Source: Streptomyces sp. NRRL F-5123
Lineage (GTDB): Bacteria > Actinomycetota > Actinomycetes > Streptomycetales > Streptomycetaceae
Assembly: GCF_000721495.1 (NCBI RefSeq)
Contig: NZ_JOHY01000023.1
Location: 29,075-93,074 of the forward strand
DNA: 64,000 bases
Direction: 5' to 3'
Notes under the pieces: model-generated
The model's database searches: none
Told to the model about the DNA's origin: nothing
The model's input: only the letters and a program-made list of their open reading frames with translations
Shown: positions 16,661-25,279 of the stretch, one piece after another
How positions within the stretch are numbered: the first letter of the stretch is position 1
How the letters are laid out: every line of letters starts with the position of its first letter
Position numbers and translations under genes: made by a program

Positions 16661-18486
16661 CGTGCTCCTCCTGCCCTCGCCCGGGCCAGGTTCACGCCGC
16701 TGGCGATGATCCCGATGTGGCTGAACGCCTGGGGGAAGTTCCCCATGAACTCTCCTGTGGACGGATGGATCTGCTCCGACAGCAGCCCCAGCGGGCTCGC
16801 CCGGGCGCACAGCGACGCGTACAACTCCTCGGCCTCCTCCTGGCGTCCCTGGGCGACCAGGTTGTCCACCAGCCAGAAGCTGCACAGGACGAACGCGCCC
16901 TCGTCGCCGGGCAGGCCGTCCGGTGCCTCGGTGTGCAGGTAGCGGTGGAGCAGCCCACCGCCCGCGTCCAGGCGCTCGGCGACCGCCGTCGTCGTGGCCA
17001 CCATCCGCGGGTGGTTGGCGGGGACGACCTGACGCAGCGGAAGGGCGAGCAGGCTCGCGTCCAGGACGCCGCCGCCGTCCAGGTGTGCGCTGAGGGTCTT
17101 CGCATCCTCGTCCCAGGACTGTTCGAGGATGAGCCTGCACAGCCTGTCGGCCGAGGTACGCCAGCGCCCGATCGGAGCGGGCAGGCCGAGCCGCTCGCCG
17201 ATGGTCGCCGCGCGGTCCAGCGCCACCTGGCACAGGCCGGCCGAGTAGGTGAAGACCCGGCCCTCGCTGCGTACCTCCCAGATTCCCTGGTCGGGCTGCT
17301 GCCAGGCGCGTTCCGCGGTGTCAGCCAGCCGGGCCAGGTCCGCCCACAGGGCGGGCTGGATCTCGCCGTCGGAACGCAGCCACTGGTCCGCGCAGTCGAG
17401 GATCTCCCCGTACACGTCGTGCTGGCGCTGATCTGCCGCGCCGTTGCCCCAGCGCACTGGGGCCGAGCCCCGGTAGCCCTCCAGTCCGCCGTCCTCGACC
17501 TCGTCCGGCACAGGACCGCCCGCGACGTCGTACATGATGCGCGGCTGCCCGCTGCTCTCGAAGGCGTCGAGCACCCAGCCGAGGAAAGCGCGGGCCTCAC
17601 CGCGGAACCCGATGCGTCGCAGCGCGAAGACGGCGAAGGCCGCGTCACGGACCCAGGCGTAGCGGTAATCCCAGTTGCGGACCCCCCCGAGCGGCGCCGG
17701 CAGCGATGACGTGGGCGCCGCGATCAGCGAGCCGTTGGCCCAGTCGTCGCACATCTTGAGCGTGATCGCCGCGCGCCGGACCAGCGGCTCCTCCGGACCC
17801 GCATGGTCGAAGTGCTCCATCCAGCGCCGCCACGCCTCCACGGTCGCGCGCAGCATCGCCTCGGTGTCGAATCGGTGGTGGCGGTGGAACCGCCCCCAGG
17901 ACAGCACGAGGTCCAGCCGCTCGCCCTGCCGCAGCTCGTGGATGCCGTCCAGACCCGCCAACGGGCGGTTGGACCGCAGGTGCAGTCGTACGTCCGGGCG
18001 CCGGGACGGCCGTACCTCCAGGCCGCTGAACAGCGAGGTCACCTCCGCGCCGCCGCGTGGTCGCAACTCCGCCCGCAGACGCACTGTCCCGGCCAGCACG
18101 ACGGCGGAACGAACGAGTTGCGCCCGGCCGGCCGGAACGTCGTCGGTGAGGTCGGCACCTGAACGCAGCACCAGCGCGTCGGTGACGCGCACCGTCCCGG
18201 TGCGGCCGCGCAGCTCCGTGACCAGCACCCCGGTGTCCGGCTCGTAGCGTTGCCGGGCCTCCACCACGTCCTCGGGAGCGACGGTGAAGTGCCCGCCGCG
18301 CGCACGGTCCAGCAGGCCGCAGAAAAGGGGATCCGAGTCGAACCGGGGCAAGCACATCCACGAGATCGAGCCGTCGAGGCCGACCAGCGCAGCCGTCGTA
18401 CCGTCCCCGATCAGGCCGTGATCCTCCAGTGGAAGGTAGCCGTCCCGGCGCCGGACCGGCCGGAACGGTGGATCTGGGTCGTACAC
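16657..18486 (-). CDS. glycoside hydrolase family 15 (glucoamylase/trehalase-like)
   Basis: The 609-residue protein starts with the GH15 N-terminal signature PLEDHGLIGDGTTAALVG and SISWMCLPRFDSDPLF. The alpha/alpha toroid is seen through WDYRYAWVRDAAFAV near residue 280, and the conserved acid residues of GH15 are expected near 340-440. There is no signal peptide, so it is cytoplasmic. Many actinobacterial proteins of this type act on trehalose or short glucans. The GTG start has AAGGGG upstream. It is translationally coupled to the G6PD-like gene, which suggests a shared carbohydrate pathway. Confidence 0.88.
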   Translation of the reverse strand: MYDPDPPFRPVRRRDGYLPLEDHGLIGDGTTAALVGLDGSISWMCLPRFDSDPLFCGLLDRARGGHFTVAPEDVVEARQRYEPDTGVLVTELRGRTGTVRVTDALVLRSGADLTDDVPAGRAQLVRSAVVLAGTVRLRAELRPRGGAEVTSLFSGLEVRPSRRPDVRLHLRSNRPLAGLDGIHELRQGERLDLVLSWGRFHRHHRFDTEAMLRATVEAWRRWMEHFDHAGPEEPLVRRAAITLKMCDDWANGSLIAAPTSSLPAPLGGVRNWDYRYAWVRDAAFAVFALRRIGFRGEARAFLGWVLDAFESSGQPRIMYDVAGGPVPDEVEDGGLEGYRGSAPVRWGNGAADQRQHDVYGEILDCADQWLRSDGEIQPALWADLARLADTAERAWQQPDQGIWEVRSEGRVFTYSAGLCQVALDRAATIGERLGLPAPIGRWRTSADRLCRLILEQSWDEDAKTLSAHLDGGGVLDASLLALPLRQVVPANHPRMVATTTAVAERLDAGGGLLHRYLHTEAPDGLPGDEGAFVLCSFWLVDNLVAQGRQEEAEELYASLCARASPLGLLSEQIHPSTGEFMGNFPQAFSHIGIIASGVNLARARAGGAR

Positions 18487-18715
18487 GCGATTCCCCTTCC
18501 GAACGCCCCTTTCTCACGTTTGCACATTCCATGCCCCCAAAGCAGGATTTGTGCACCGGAGAACGGCGAGGCGGAACATCCGGCCGCCTGACGCCGGCGG
18601 TCGCCGACCCGGTCCAGGCGTTCGGCCGCCCCGCTGTGACCGCATGACCTGTGTCGAGTCTCCGTGCGTCTAGACCCTTCCGCCGCGGGGCGGTTCGGTC
18701 ACTGCTGTCCGGGCC

Positions 18716-19110
18716 TCAACGTTCCCGCAACAGCGCGGCCGGCTTGTCGAAGTGGGAGCGATCCTCGGGCGCGGACCCCCCGCCGACGACCGCGCGCCCG
18801 CGTCCGGTAACCGCCGGGCGTTGGCCGCGCCCACTCCGCCGGTGGCGACGAACTGCGCCCGCGGAAACGGCCCGTGCACCATCGTGACCCAGCCCGCGCC
18901 CAGCGCGGAGGCGGGAAACCCCTTCCGCAGGCCGAGGCGCCCGGCGGCTCGGATGTCGGAGGCGGTGGCCACGCCGGGCAGGTACGGCAGACCGGCTCCC
19001 AGGCTGACTGCCGCGACACCGGGGTCCAGCCCCGGGGCCACAGCGAACGAGGCCCCGGCGCCGGCCGCCTGCCTCACCCGCTCGACGGTGGTCACCGTGC
19101 CGGCGCCCAC
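18716..19110 (-). pseudogene. KDPG aldolase (eda) remnant
   Basis: From 19110 the minus strand reads the C-terminal two thirds of a 2-keto-3-deoxy-6-phosphogluconate aldolase: GAGTVTTVERVRQA, YLPGVATASDI, then LGLRKGFPASALGAGW (two residues shorter than the usual LxLFPA region) and GPFPRAQFVATGGVGAAN. The tail VVGGGSAPEDRSHFDKPAAL continues in another frame. About 80 N-terminal residues, including the catalytic glutamate, are missing and at least one frameshift is present. It lies upstream of the GH15/zwf genes on the same strand, suggesting that an Entner-Doudoroff-like module once stood here. Confidence 0.75.
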
Positions 19111-19147
19111 GCCACGCCCACGACCACGCCCACGCCCACGCCCACGC
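19105..19147. repeat. short tandem repeat, unit CCCACG
   Basis: Imperfect 6-bp CCCACG/GTGGGC units lie exactly at the boundary between the aldolase remnant and the transposase fragment. This simple repeat probably arose by slippage at a rearrangement joint. It is too short and regular for a CRISPR. Confidence 0.7.
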
Positions 19148-19149
19148 GA

Positions 19150-19270
19150 CCGGACCGCCCGGTGTCCTGGCCCGGACCCGGATCAGCTCCTCCTCGTCCG
19201 ACACACCGTCCACGACCAGCGGCGACAGCCCCGAAAACACCGTGCCCACAAGCTCGTTGGCATCCAGCAC
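19150..19270 (-). pseudogene. ISL3-like transposase N-terminal fragment
   Basis: A GTG at 19270 opens a frame reading VFSGLSPLVVDGVSDEEEL followed by RVRARTPGGPVA, which matches the N-terminus of ISL3-type transposases just before their zinc-binding CPxC motif. The match is from memory of the family. The frame then runs into the CCCACG repeat, so the rest of the element is lost. Confidence 0.55.
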
Positions 19271-19352
19271 GACACGTCGTCACACGCCGACGCTCTCCGT
19301 CACCACCGAATCAGCGACAGAGGCCGTCGCGCGCCGGACAGACCCCCGTCAG

Positions 19353-19514
19353 TCAGGGTCCGAGTTTCGGGCGCGTCATGGGGTCGGTGGCGCCCGAGAC
19401 CTCCCAGTCGTCAGCCCAGGCGACGACGTGCCCGCCGACAGCTTTCACCGCGTCGAGCGCGTCGTCCCGCTGTCGTTCAGGCGAGGTGGTGGCGGCGGAC
19501 ATGCGCGACAGGCG
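19353..19514 (-). pseudogene. serine recombinase N-terminal fragment
   Basis: The minus strand reads RLSRMSAATTSPERQR, then DDALDAVKAVGGHVVAWADD and VSGATDPMTRPKLGP before a stop. The RLSR plus TSPERQR block and the later SGAxDPxxxPxLGP block are typical of the catalytic domain of large serine recombinases of streptomycetes. The nucleophile-containing N-terminus region is only partial and the DNA-binding part is absent. This is a broken integrative-element remnant. Confidence 0.6.
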
Positions 19515-19602
19515 ACTGGACCCCGACCAAGCATCGACCGCATCCGTCGCAGGCTCGTTCGATCACTTCCTCCGCCGTACCACGCCCCTGCCGCTTTTGT
19601 CC

Positions 19603-21048
19603 TTATTGGCGGTAGGCCTCCAGGAGGCGGAGCCAGATCTCGCTGATGGTCGGGTAGGACGGGACGGCGTGCCACAGGCGCTCCACGGGCACCTCGGCGG
19701 CCACCGCGACCGTCGCGGAGTGCAGCAGCTCGCCGACGCCGGGGCCGACGAAGGTGACGCCCACCAGGTGGCCGCGGTCGAGGTCGACGACCATACGGGC
19801 CCGGCCGCGGTAACCGTCGCGGTAGAGGCTCGCGCCTGCGACCTGGGCGAGGTCGTAGTCGACCACCTTCGTGCGCAGGCCGGCCTGTTCGGCCTCGGCG
19901 GCGGACAGGCCCACCGCGGCCACCTCGGGGTCGGTGAAGACGACCTGCGGCACCGCCGCGTGGTCGGCGGTCGCGACGTGCCTGCCCCAGGCGGCGTCGT
20001 CGACCGGCTCGCCCTTCGCGCGGGCCGCGATGACCGCGCCCGCGATCCGCGCCTGGTACTTGCCCTCGTGGGTGAGCAGCGCCCGGTGGTTGACGTCGCC
20101 GACGGCGTAGAGCCAGCCGCCGTCCACGCCGGTGACGCGGAGCGTGTCGTCGACCGGCATCCAGCCGCCGGGCTTGAGGCCCACCGTCTCCAGGCCCACG
20201 TCGCCGGTGTGCGGGGCGCGGCCGGTGGCGAAGAGGACCTCGTCGGCGGAGACCCGCGCGCCGCCCTCCAGGCCGATCCTGACCTCGCCCGCGGCGCCGT
20301 CGCGCTCGACCGAGGCGACGTTCGCGCCGAAGCGCACGTCGACGCCCGCCTCGCGCAGCCCGTCGGCGACCATCTCGCCCGCGAAGGGCTCGACCCGGTC
20401 CAGCAGGCCGCTCCCCCGTACCAGCAGCGTCACCTGCGAACCGAGCGCCTGCCAGGCGGTCGCCATCTCGACGGCCACCACGCCGCCGCCCACGACCGCG
20501 AGCCGCCGCGGCACCTCCTTGGCGCTGGTGGCGTCCCGGCTGGTCCACGGGTTGATCTCGTCGAGCCCGGGCATCGGCGGCAGGGCCGCGGTCGTCCCCG
20601 TGCAGACGGCCACCGCGTGCCGGGCCGCCAGCCGTACCGTGCCGCCGTCGGACGTGTCGACCTCCACCCGGCGCTCGCCGGCGAGCCGGCCGTGGCCGCG
20701 TACCAGCTCGACGTCGACCGAGCGCAGCCAGTCGACCTGCCCGTCGTCCTTCCAGTGCGAGGTGAAGTCGTCGCGCCGGGCGAGCACCGCCGCCGCGTCC
20801 AGCGGGCCCTGCGCGGCGCGGCTGAGGCCCGGCAGCCTGCGCGCGTCGGCGTGCGCGAGCGCCGGGCGCAGCAGCGCCTTGCTGGGCATGCACGCCCAGT
20901 ACGAGCACTCACCGCCGACGAGTTCGCTCTCCACGACGACGGTACTGAGCCCGGCGGCGCGGGTGCGGTCGGCGACGTTCTCGCCGACCGGCCCTGCGCC
21001 GATCACGATGACGTCGTACGTGCGGGGGGCGTCGGGGGCGTCGTTCAC
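19603..21048 (-). CDS. FAD-dependent pyridine nucleotide-disulfide oxidoreductase
   Basis: The 481-residue flavoprotein has FAD motif GAGPVGENVADR near residue 15, a redox-active disulfide GGECSYWACMPSK (two cysteines separated by four residues), a second dinucleotide motif VVGGGVVAVEMA near 175 and FATGRAPHTGDVGL near 280. The C-terminal base region is HAVPSYPTISEIW. It belongs to the lipoamide dehydrogenase/mercuric reductase group. GTG at 21048 has AGGAG upstream; a longer start adds residues not seen in the family. It has no neighbouring partner enzymes, so it may be a general thiol or quinone reductase. Confidence 0.88.
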   Translation of the reverse strand: MNDAPDAPRTYDVIVIGAGPVGENVADRTRAAGLSTVVVESELVGGECSYWACMPSKALLRPALAHADARRLPGLSRAAQGPLDAAAVLARRDDFTSHWKDDGQVDWLRSVDVELVRGHGRLAGERRVEVDTSDGGTVRLAARHAVAVCTGTTAALPPMPGLDEINPWTSRDATSAKEVPRRLAVVGGGVVAVEMATAWQALGSQVTLLVRGSGLLDRVEPFAGEMVADGLREAGVDVRFGANVASVERDGAAGEVRIGLEGGARVSADEVLFATGRAPHTGDVGLETVGLKPGGWMPVDDTLRVTGVDGGWLYAVGDVNHRALLTHEGKYQARIAGAVIAARAKGEPVDDAAWGRHVATADHAAVPQVVFTDPEVAAVGLSAAEAEQAGLRTKVVDYDLAQVAGASLYRDGYRGRARMVVDLDRGHLVGVTFVGPGVGELLHSATVAVAAEVPVERLWHAVPSYPTISEIWLRLLEAYRQ

Positions 21049-21286
21049 GGCGGCTCCTGTGCTGCGGTCGGAGGGCGGGAAGGGCAGGCCGGACGGCACA
21101 GGCGTGCCGACCCGGGCGTACACCCGCGTTCGCTCCGGCGTCACGCTGATGCCGCAGCCGGGGCCGCGCGGTCATCGTACTGAGGCGAGATGACGGGGCG
21201 TCTGCCCCGTGGCCCGCGTGTCATGCGCGAGCGGGGCGGCGGGGCCGGGCGCGCGCGGGCGTGACCGGCCGCCGTTCCACGCAGCG

Positions 21287-21301
21287 ACGTATGATCATAT
21301 T
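21287..21301 (+). promoter_or_regulatory. AT-rich palindrome upstream of histidine phosphatase gene
   Basis: TATGATCATA is a perfect 10-bp palindrome 34 bp before the phosphatase ATG in an otherwise GC-rich region. It can be read as a -10 like element (TATGAT) or as an operator overlapping the promoter. Confidence 0.35.
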
Positions 21302-21333
21302 GCGGCGCCGAACGGCGTCACGGGAGGTACACC

Positions 21334-21930
21334 ATGGGCGAGCTCGTGCTGATCCGGCACGGTGAGACCGAGTGGAGCCGATCGGGACAGCACACCAGCT
21401 ACACCGATCTGCCGCTCACCGAGAAGGGCGAGGCACAGGCGCGCAGCCTCGCGCCGCTGCTGGCCTCCCGGCACGTCTCCTGCGTCCTGACCAGCCCGCT
21501 GCAGCGGGCCAGGGACACCGCGAAGCTCGCGGGCCTGGAGCACGGCATGGTGGACCCGGATCTGCACGAGTGGGACTACGGCGGCTACGAGGGCGTGACG
21601 ACCCGTGACATCCACCGCGTCCGCCCGGACTGGGATCTGTGGACCGACGGTGTGATCCCCGGCCCCGACGACCATCCGGGTGAATCCCCCGAGCAGGTCG
21701 GCGACCGCGCCGACCGGGTGCTCGCCCGCGCCGACGCGGCCTTCACGAACGGCGACGGCGGCGACGTGGTGCTCGTCGCCCACGCCCACTTCCTGCGCGT
21801 CCTGACCGCCCGCCGCCTCGGCCTCCGGCCCGCCGACGGCGCCCTCTTCCAGCTCGCCACCGGCACCGTCAGCCGCCTCGGCAACGAGCACGGCCGCCAC
21901 GTCCTGACGTCCTGGAACCGCCTGCCGTAG
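21334..21930 (+). CDS. histidine phosphatase (phosphoglycerate mutase-like)
   Basis: The 198-residue protein has the catalytic RHG motif LIRHGETEW near residue 8, TSPLQRA near 50 and the second histidine in VLVAHAHFLRVL near 145. This is the branch-1 histidine phosphatase superfamily, with broad or unknown phosphatase function rather than glycolytic mutase activity. The ATG has GGGAGG upstream. It stands alone on the plus strand. Confidence 0.92.
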   Translation: MGELVLIRHGETEWSRSGQHTSYTDLPLTEKGEAQARSLAPLLASRHVSCVLTSPLQRARDTAKLAGLEHGMVDPDLHEWDYGGYEGVTTRDIHRVRPDWDLWTDGVIPGPDDHPGESPEQVGDRADRVLARADAAFTNGDGGDVVLVAHAHFLRVLTARRLGLRPADGALFQLATGTVSRLGNEHGRHVLTSWNRLP

Positions 21931-22243
21931 GCCCGGCCCCGGGCGCACCACCCGGTACGGGCGCCCCGCCGCGGTCCCTCTCCCCGGTCCCGCGCTGCCG
22001 CGCCCGTACCTCCCGCACGCGTGCACGCCCTGGAGCAGGCACCCGTTCCCGGCGTGAGCGTTCGCCGTCCCCTTCCGTTCCCGTGCGCGCCCTCCCGCGC
22101 GTCGACACGCCGGACGCGGCGCGAGGCGGCCGACGTGTGCCGGGCGCAGGGAGCGGCGAGACTGGTCGCCCGGCCCGCCGGCCCCGTTGCGGGGGAGTCG
22201 GGGCGGGGCGGACAGGTGTGCCCGAGCGGTCGAGGGAGCGCGG
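21931..22243. other. intergenic stretch, no gene seen
   Basis: This 313-bp stretch is GC-rich and holds no supported gene. A short piece near 22216-22240 resembles a tRNA D-arm (CCGAGCGGTCGAGGGAGC), but no cloverleaf follows. It presumably contains the promoter of the N-acyltransferase gene. Confidence 0.5.
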
Positions 22244-23788
22244 ATGACGGTGACGGCCCCCGGGCTGCGGGCGAGGTCCGCCGCACCCTCGTCCAGTCGG
22301 GCGGGGTGGGTGCGCGGGGCGGGCGCGGCCGCGGCGGGGGCGCTGCCCGCGCTGGCCTTCCCCGCGCCCGCGCTGTGGTGGCTCGCGTACGTCGCGCTGG
22401 TGCCGTGGCTGCTGCTGGCGCGGTCGGCCCCGACTCCGCGCCGGGCCGCGCTGGACGGCTGGCTGGGCGGCACCGGTTTCATGCTGGCCGTGCACCACTG
22501 GCTGGCCGCGAGCCTGAACGTCTTCCTCGTCGTCCTGGCACTGCTGCTGGGCGCGCTGTGGGCGCCGTGGGGCTGGCTGGTGCGGCGGCTGCTGGGTGCG
22601 GGGGCCGGGGGTGCGGCGCCGCGGCTCGTGCCCGCGCTGGTGCTGCTGCCGTGCGGGTGGCTGATGGTCGAGCTGGCCCGCTCCTGGCAGTACCTCGGCG
22701 GCCCCTGGGGGCTGCTGGGGGCCAGCCAGTGGCAGGTGCAGCCCGCGCTGCGGCTGGTGTCGCTGGGCGGGGTGTGGCTGGTCAGCGGGCTGGTGGTGCT
22801 GGTCAACACCGCGGCCGCCGCGCTCGTCGCGCTCCCCGCGCTGCGCCGGCCGGCGGCAGCCGCGCTGCTCGCCGCCGCGCTGGGGACCGGCGCCGCCTGG
22901 CTGTGGGCACCGCGTCCGCGAACGGCGGGCGGGGCCAGGATCGCGGTCGTGCAGCCGGGCGTGGTCGTCGGCAGGACGGCGCGGCTGGCCCGCGAGGAGC
23001 AGCTGACCCGCCAGCTGGCCGGCACCCACCCGTCCCTGGTGGTGTGGGGCGAGAGCAGCGTCGGCGTGGACCTGGCCGCGCAGCCCGCGGTGACCCGCCG
23101 GCTGGCCGCGCTGTCCCGCCTGGTCGGCGCGGACCTGCTGGTCAACGTGGACGCCGAACGGGCCGACGGCAGCGGCATCTCCAAGACCTCGGTCCTGATC
23201 GGCCCGCAGGGCGTGACCGGGCCCGGGTACGACAAGATGCGGCTGGTGCCCTTCGGCGAGTACGTCCCGCTGCGCCCGCTGCTGGGCTGGGCCACCTCGG
23301 TGGGCAAGGCCGCGGGCGAGGACCGGCGGCGCGGCGCCCGCCAGGTGGTCATGGACGCGGGCGGCCTGCGCATCGGCCCGCTGGTGTGCTTCGAGTCGGC
23401 CTTCCCCGACATGAGCCGCCGTCTGGCCGGGGACGGCGCCCGGCTGCTGGTCGCACAGTCGTCCACCGCGTCCTTCCAGCACACCTGGGCGCCCGCGCAG
23501 CACGCCTCCCTCGCGGCGCTGCGCGCGGCGGAGAGCTGGCGGCCGGTGGTGCACGCGACGCTGACCGGGGTCAGCGCCGTCTACGACGCCGCCGGGCGGC
23601 CGGTCGGCCGCCGCCTCGGCACCGGCACGGCCACCGCGGCGGTCTACGACGTGCCGCTCGCCGCGGGCCGCAGCCCGTACGTCCGGTTCGGCGACTGGGT
23701 GCCGCACCTGGCGCTGCTGCTGGTGCTCTCGGCCGCCGCGTACGAGGTGACGCGCGCGGTCAGGCGGCCTGTTCCCGTAGCTCGGTGA
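22244..23788 (+). CDS. lnt: apolipoprotein N-acyltransferase
   Basis: The 514-residue protein has an N-terminal membrane domain with about six helices (residues 20-230), and a C-terminal nitrilase-like domain. The catalytic Glu is in VVWGESSVGV, Lys in DKMRLVPFGEYVP and Cys in VCFESAFPD. It acylates the N-terminal cysteine of lipoproteins at the membrane; the window encodes several Tat or Sec lipoproteins. A final hydrophobic segment anchors the C-terminus. The 3' end overlaps the convergent oxidoreductase gene by 29 bp. Confidence 0.9.
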   Translation: MTVTAPGLRARSAAPSSSRAGWVRGAGAAAAGALPALAFPAPALWWLAYVALVPWLLLARSAPTPRRAALDGWLGGTGFMLAVHHWLAASLNVFLVVLALLLGALWAPWGWLVRRLLGAGAGGAAPRLVPALVLLPCGWLMVELARSWQYLGGPWGLLGASQWQVQPALRLVSLGGVWLVSGLVVLVNTAAAALVALPALRRPAAAALLAAALGTGAAWLWAPRPRTAGGARIAVVQPGVVVGRTARLAREEQLTRQLAGTHPSLVVWGESSVGVDLAAQPAVTRRLAALSRLVGADLLVNVDAERADGSGISKTSVLIGPQGVTGPGYDKMRLVPFGEYVPLRPLLGWATSVGKAAGEDRRRGARQVVMDAGGLRIGPLVCFESAFPDMSRRLAGDGARLLVAQSSTASFQHTWAPAQHASLAALRAAESWRPVVHATLTGVSAVYDAAGRPVGRRLGTGTATAAVYDVPLAAGRSPYVRFGDWVPHLALLLVLSAAAYEVTRAVRRPVPVAR

Positions 23789-24686
23789 CGATGCGCTCGC
23801 ACAGCTCGTGGGTGGCGAGCGCGTCGCGCGCGTCCAGCGGGGAGCCGGCGCCGGCGCGCACCGCGTCGAGGAAGGCCAGGGTGATCTGCTCGATGCCGCG
23901 CTGCCGGGCGACCGGCACCCAGTCGCCGCGGCGGCGCACACTGGGCCGGCCCTTGTGGTCGACGACCTCGGCGAGGTTGAGCACCTGGCGGCGCCGGTCG
24001 TTGCCGCTGACGTCGAGGCTCTCCTCGACCGAACCGCTCATCCGGTTCATCGACCCGATCGCGGTGAAACTGTCGCCGGACAGGTGCAGCACCACGTGGT
24101 GCAGCAGGCCGCCGACGGTCTTCGCCGAGACGCGGACCTGCTCGACCGGTCCGGGGGCGAGAAAACGCAGGGTGTCGACGACGTGGATGAAGTCGTCGAA
24201 GACCACCTCGCGCGGGTCGTCGGCCAGTCCGACCCGGTTCTTCTGCATCAGGACCAGGTCGCGCGGGTGGTCCAGGCACTGCGCGTAGCCGGGCGCCCAG
24301 CGGCGGTTGAAGCCCGCGGTGAGCGGGACGCCGTGCCGTTCGGCGAGTTCGACCAGGGTGCGCGCGCCCTCCGCGTCGCGGGCGAGCGGCTTGTCGACGT
24401 AGACCGGGACGCCCGCCTCGATGACGCGGGCGGCGATGCCGACGTGGTCGGCGGTGGGCGCGTGCACGAAGGCGGCGTCCAGGCCCTGGCCGAGCAGCCC
24501 GTCCAGCGTGGTGTGCCGGTGCGGCAGCCGGTAGGTGTCACCGACCCGGTCGAGGGTGGCGCGGGTACGGGTGTGCAGATGCAGGTCGACACCCGGCTGG
24601 GCGGCGAGCACCGGGAGGTACGCCTTCTGCGCGATGTCACCGAGTCCGATGACGCCGACCTTCAGGGGGGCGTTGCCCGCTGCCAT
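23760..24686 (-). CDS. Gfo/Idh/MocA-family NAD(P)-dependent oxidoreductase
   Basis: The 308-residue protein has the Rossmann motif VGVIGLGDIAQKAYLP near residue 10 and the family lysine segment VYVDKPLARDAE near residue 98 (EKP-like motif as DKP). A C-terminal substrate domain follows. Such enzymes oxidise or reduce sugars, inositols and related compounds. The ATG has GAGGAGC upstream. It is convergent with lnt and has no sugar-uptake neighbours, so the substrate is unknown. Confidence 0.88.
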   Translation of the reverse strand: MAAGNAPLKVGVIGLGDIAQKAYLPVLAAQPGVDLHLHTRTRATLDRVGDTYRLPHRHTTLDGLLGQGLDAAFVHAPTADHVGIAARVIEAGVPVYVDKPLARDAEGARTLVELAERHGVPLTAGFNRRWAPGYAQCLDHPRDLVLMQKNRVGLADDPREVVFDDFIHVVDTLRFLAPGPVEQVRVSAKTVGGLLHHVVLHLSGDSFTAIGSMNRMSGSVEESLDVSGNDRRRQVLNLAEVVDHKGRPSVRRRGDWVPVARQRGIEQITLAFLDAVRAGAGSPLDARDALATHELCERIVTELREQAA

Positions 24687-24854
24687 GCGCTGCTCCTCGC
24701 CGTGCCGCCGCCCGCGCCCGGGCGGGAGCGGTGCCACCGCAGCATACGGGCAGGTGGGCGCCACCCGGACGGGTGACCCGGGGTGCACGGCGTACGGGCT
24801 TTTCACTCCTGCGGGGACTGCCGGACACGGGAGGAACCGGGCAGAGTAGGACAG

Positions 24855-25235
24855 GTGCGCATGCTGCCCGCTGCGGTGCTCCTGCTCACGGCGTCCGCCG
24901 TGGCCGGATGCACCACCGTCTCCCCCGCCCGGCCCGACGCGACCACGCCGCCCGGCCGCTCACCCGCCGTGGTGACCCTGACCCCGTCCCCCGGCGCGCC
25001 GCTGCTCGCAGACGTACGGCCGGATCCCGGCACACCGTCCGCCGCGGCGCCGGGCGAGGGACCCGCCTCGGCGGTACCCCGCGCCTCGCAGCCGGTACGG
25101 CACAAGTCGGCTGCGGGCGCGGGCATTCGCAGCGCCAAGCAGCTCGACGAGCTGTGCGCGATGGGCCGGGCCTACGGGCGCTGGGCCGCCGGCAGCAGCG
25201 CCGCCACCATCTGCCAGGGCGTCTACGGCCGCTGA
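24855..25235 (+). CDS. small secreted lipoprotein of unknown function
   Basis: The 126-residue protein begins with a short signal and lipobox (ASAVAGC, Cys near residue 19). A Pro/Ala/Thr-rich linker of about 55 residues leads to a conserved C-terminal segment with two cysteines (LDELCAMGRAYGRW and ATICQGVYGR) that may form a disulfide. GTG at 24855 has AGGACAG upstream. No function is known; it resembles small streptomycete cell-surface lipoproteins. Confidence 0.78.
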   Translation: MRMLPAAVLLLTASAVAGCTTVSPARPDATTPPGRSPAVVTLTPSPGAPLLADVRPDPGTPSAAAPGEGPASAVPRASQPVRHKSAAGAGIRSAKQLDELCAMGRAYGRWAAGSSAATICQGVYGR

Positions 25236-25241
25236 ACCGAG

Positions 25242-25273
25242 CCGCACCGCTCCCCACCGGGGGGGCGGTGCGG
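25242..25273. terminator. bidirectional terminator hairpin
   Basis: CCGCACCG and CGGTGCGG arms plus inner CCCC/GGGG pairs make a long GC stem between the convergent lipoprotein and ung genes. Confidence 0.7.
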
Positions 25274-25279
25274 GCCCGG

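Noticed and set aside
19105..19147. Possible CRISPR-like repeat
   Set aside because: The unit is 6 bp and tandem without spacers, so it is a simple sequence repeat.
22212..22245. tRNA-like stretch CCGAGCGGTCGAGGGAGC
   Set aside because: It resembles a class II tRNA D-arm but no acceptor, anticodon or T arm can be folded from the flanks, and coding sequence of lnt begins at once.
24687..24854. Longer start for the Gfo/Idh/MocA gene (24806) and for the lipoprotein gene (24783)
   Set aside because: The added residues are not typical of the families and the chosen starts have ribosome sites or signal peptides.
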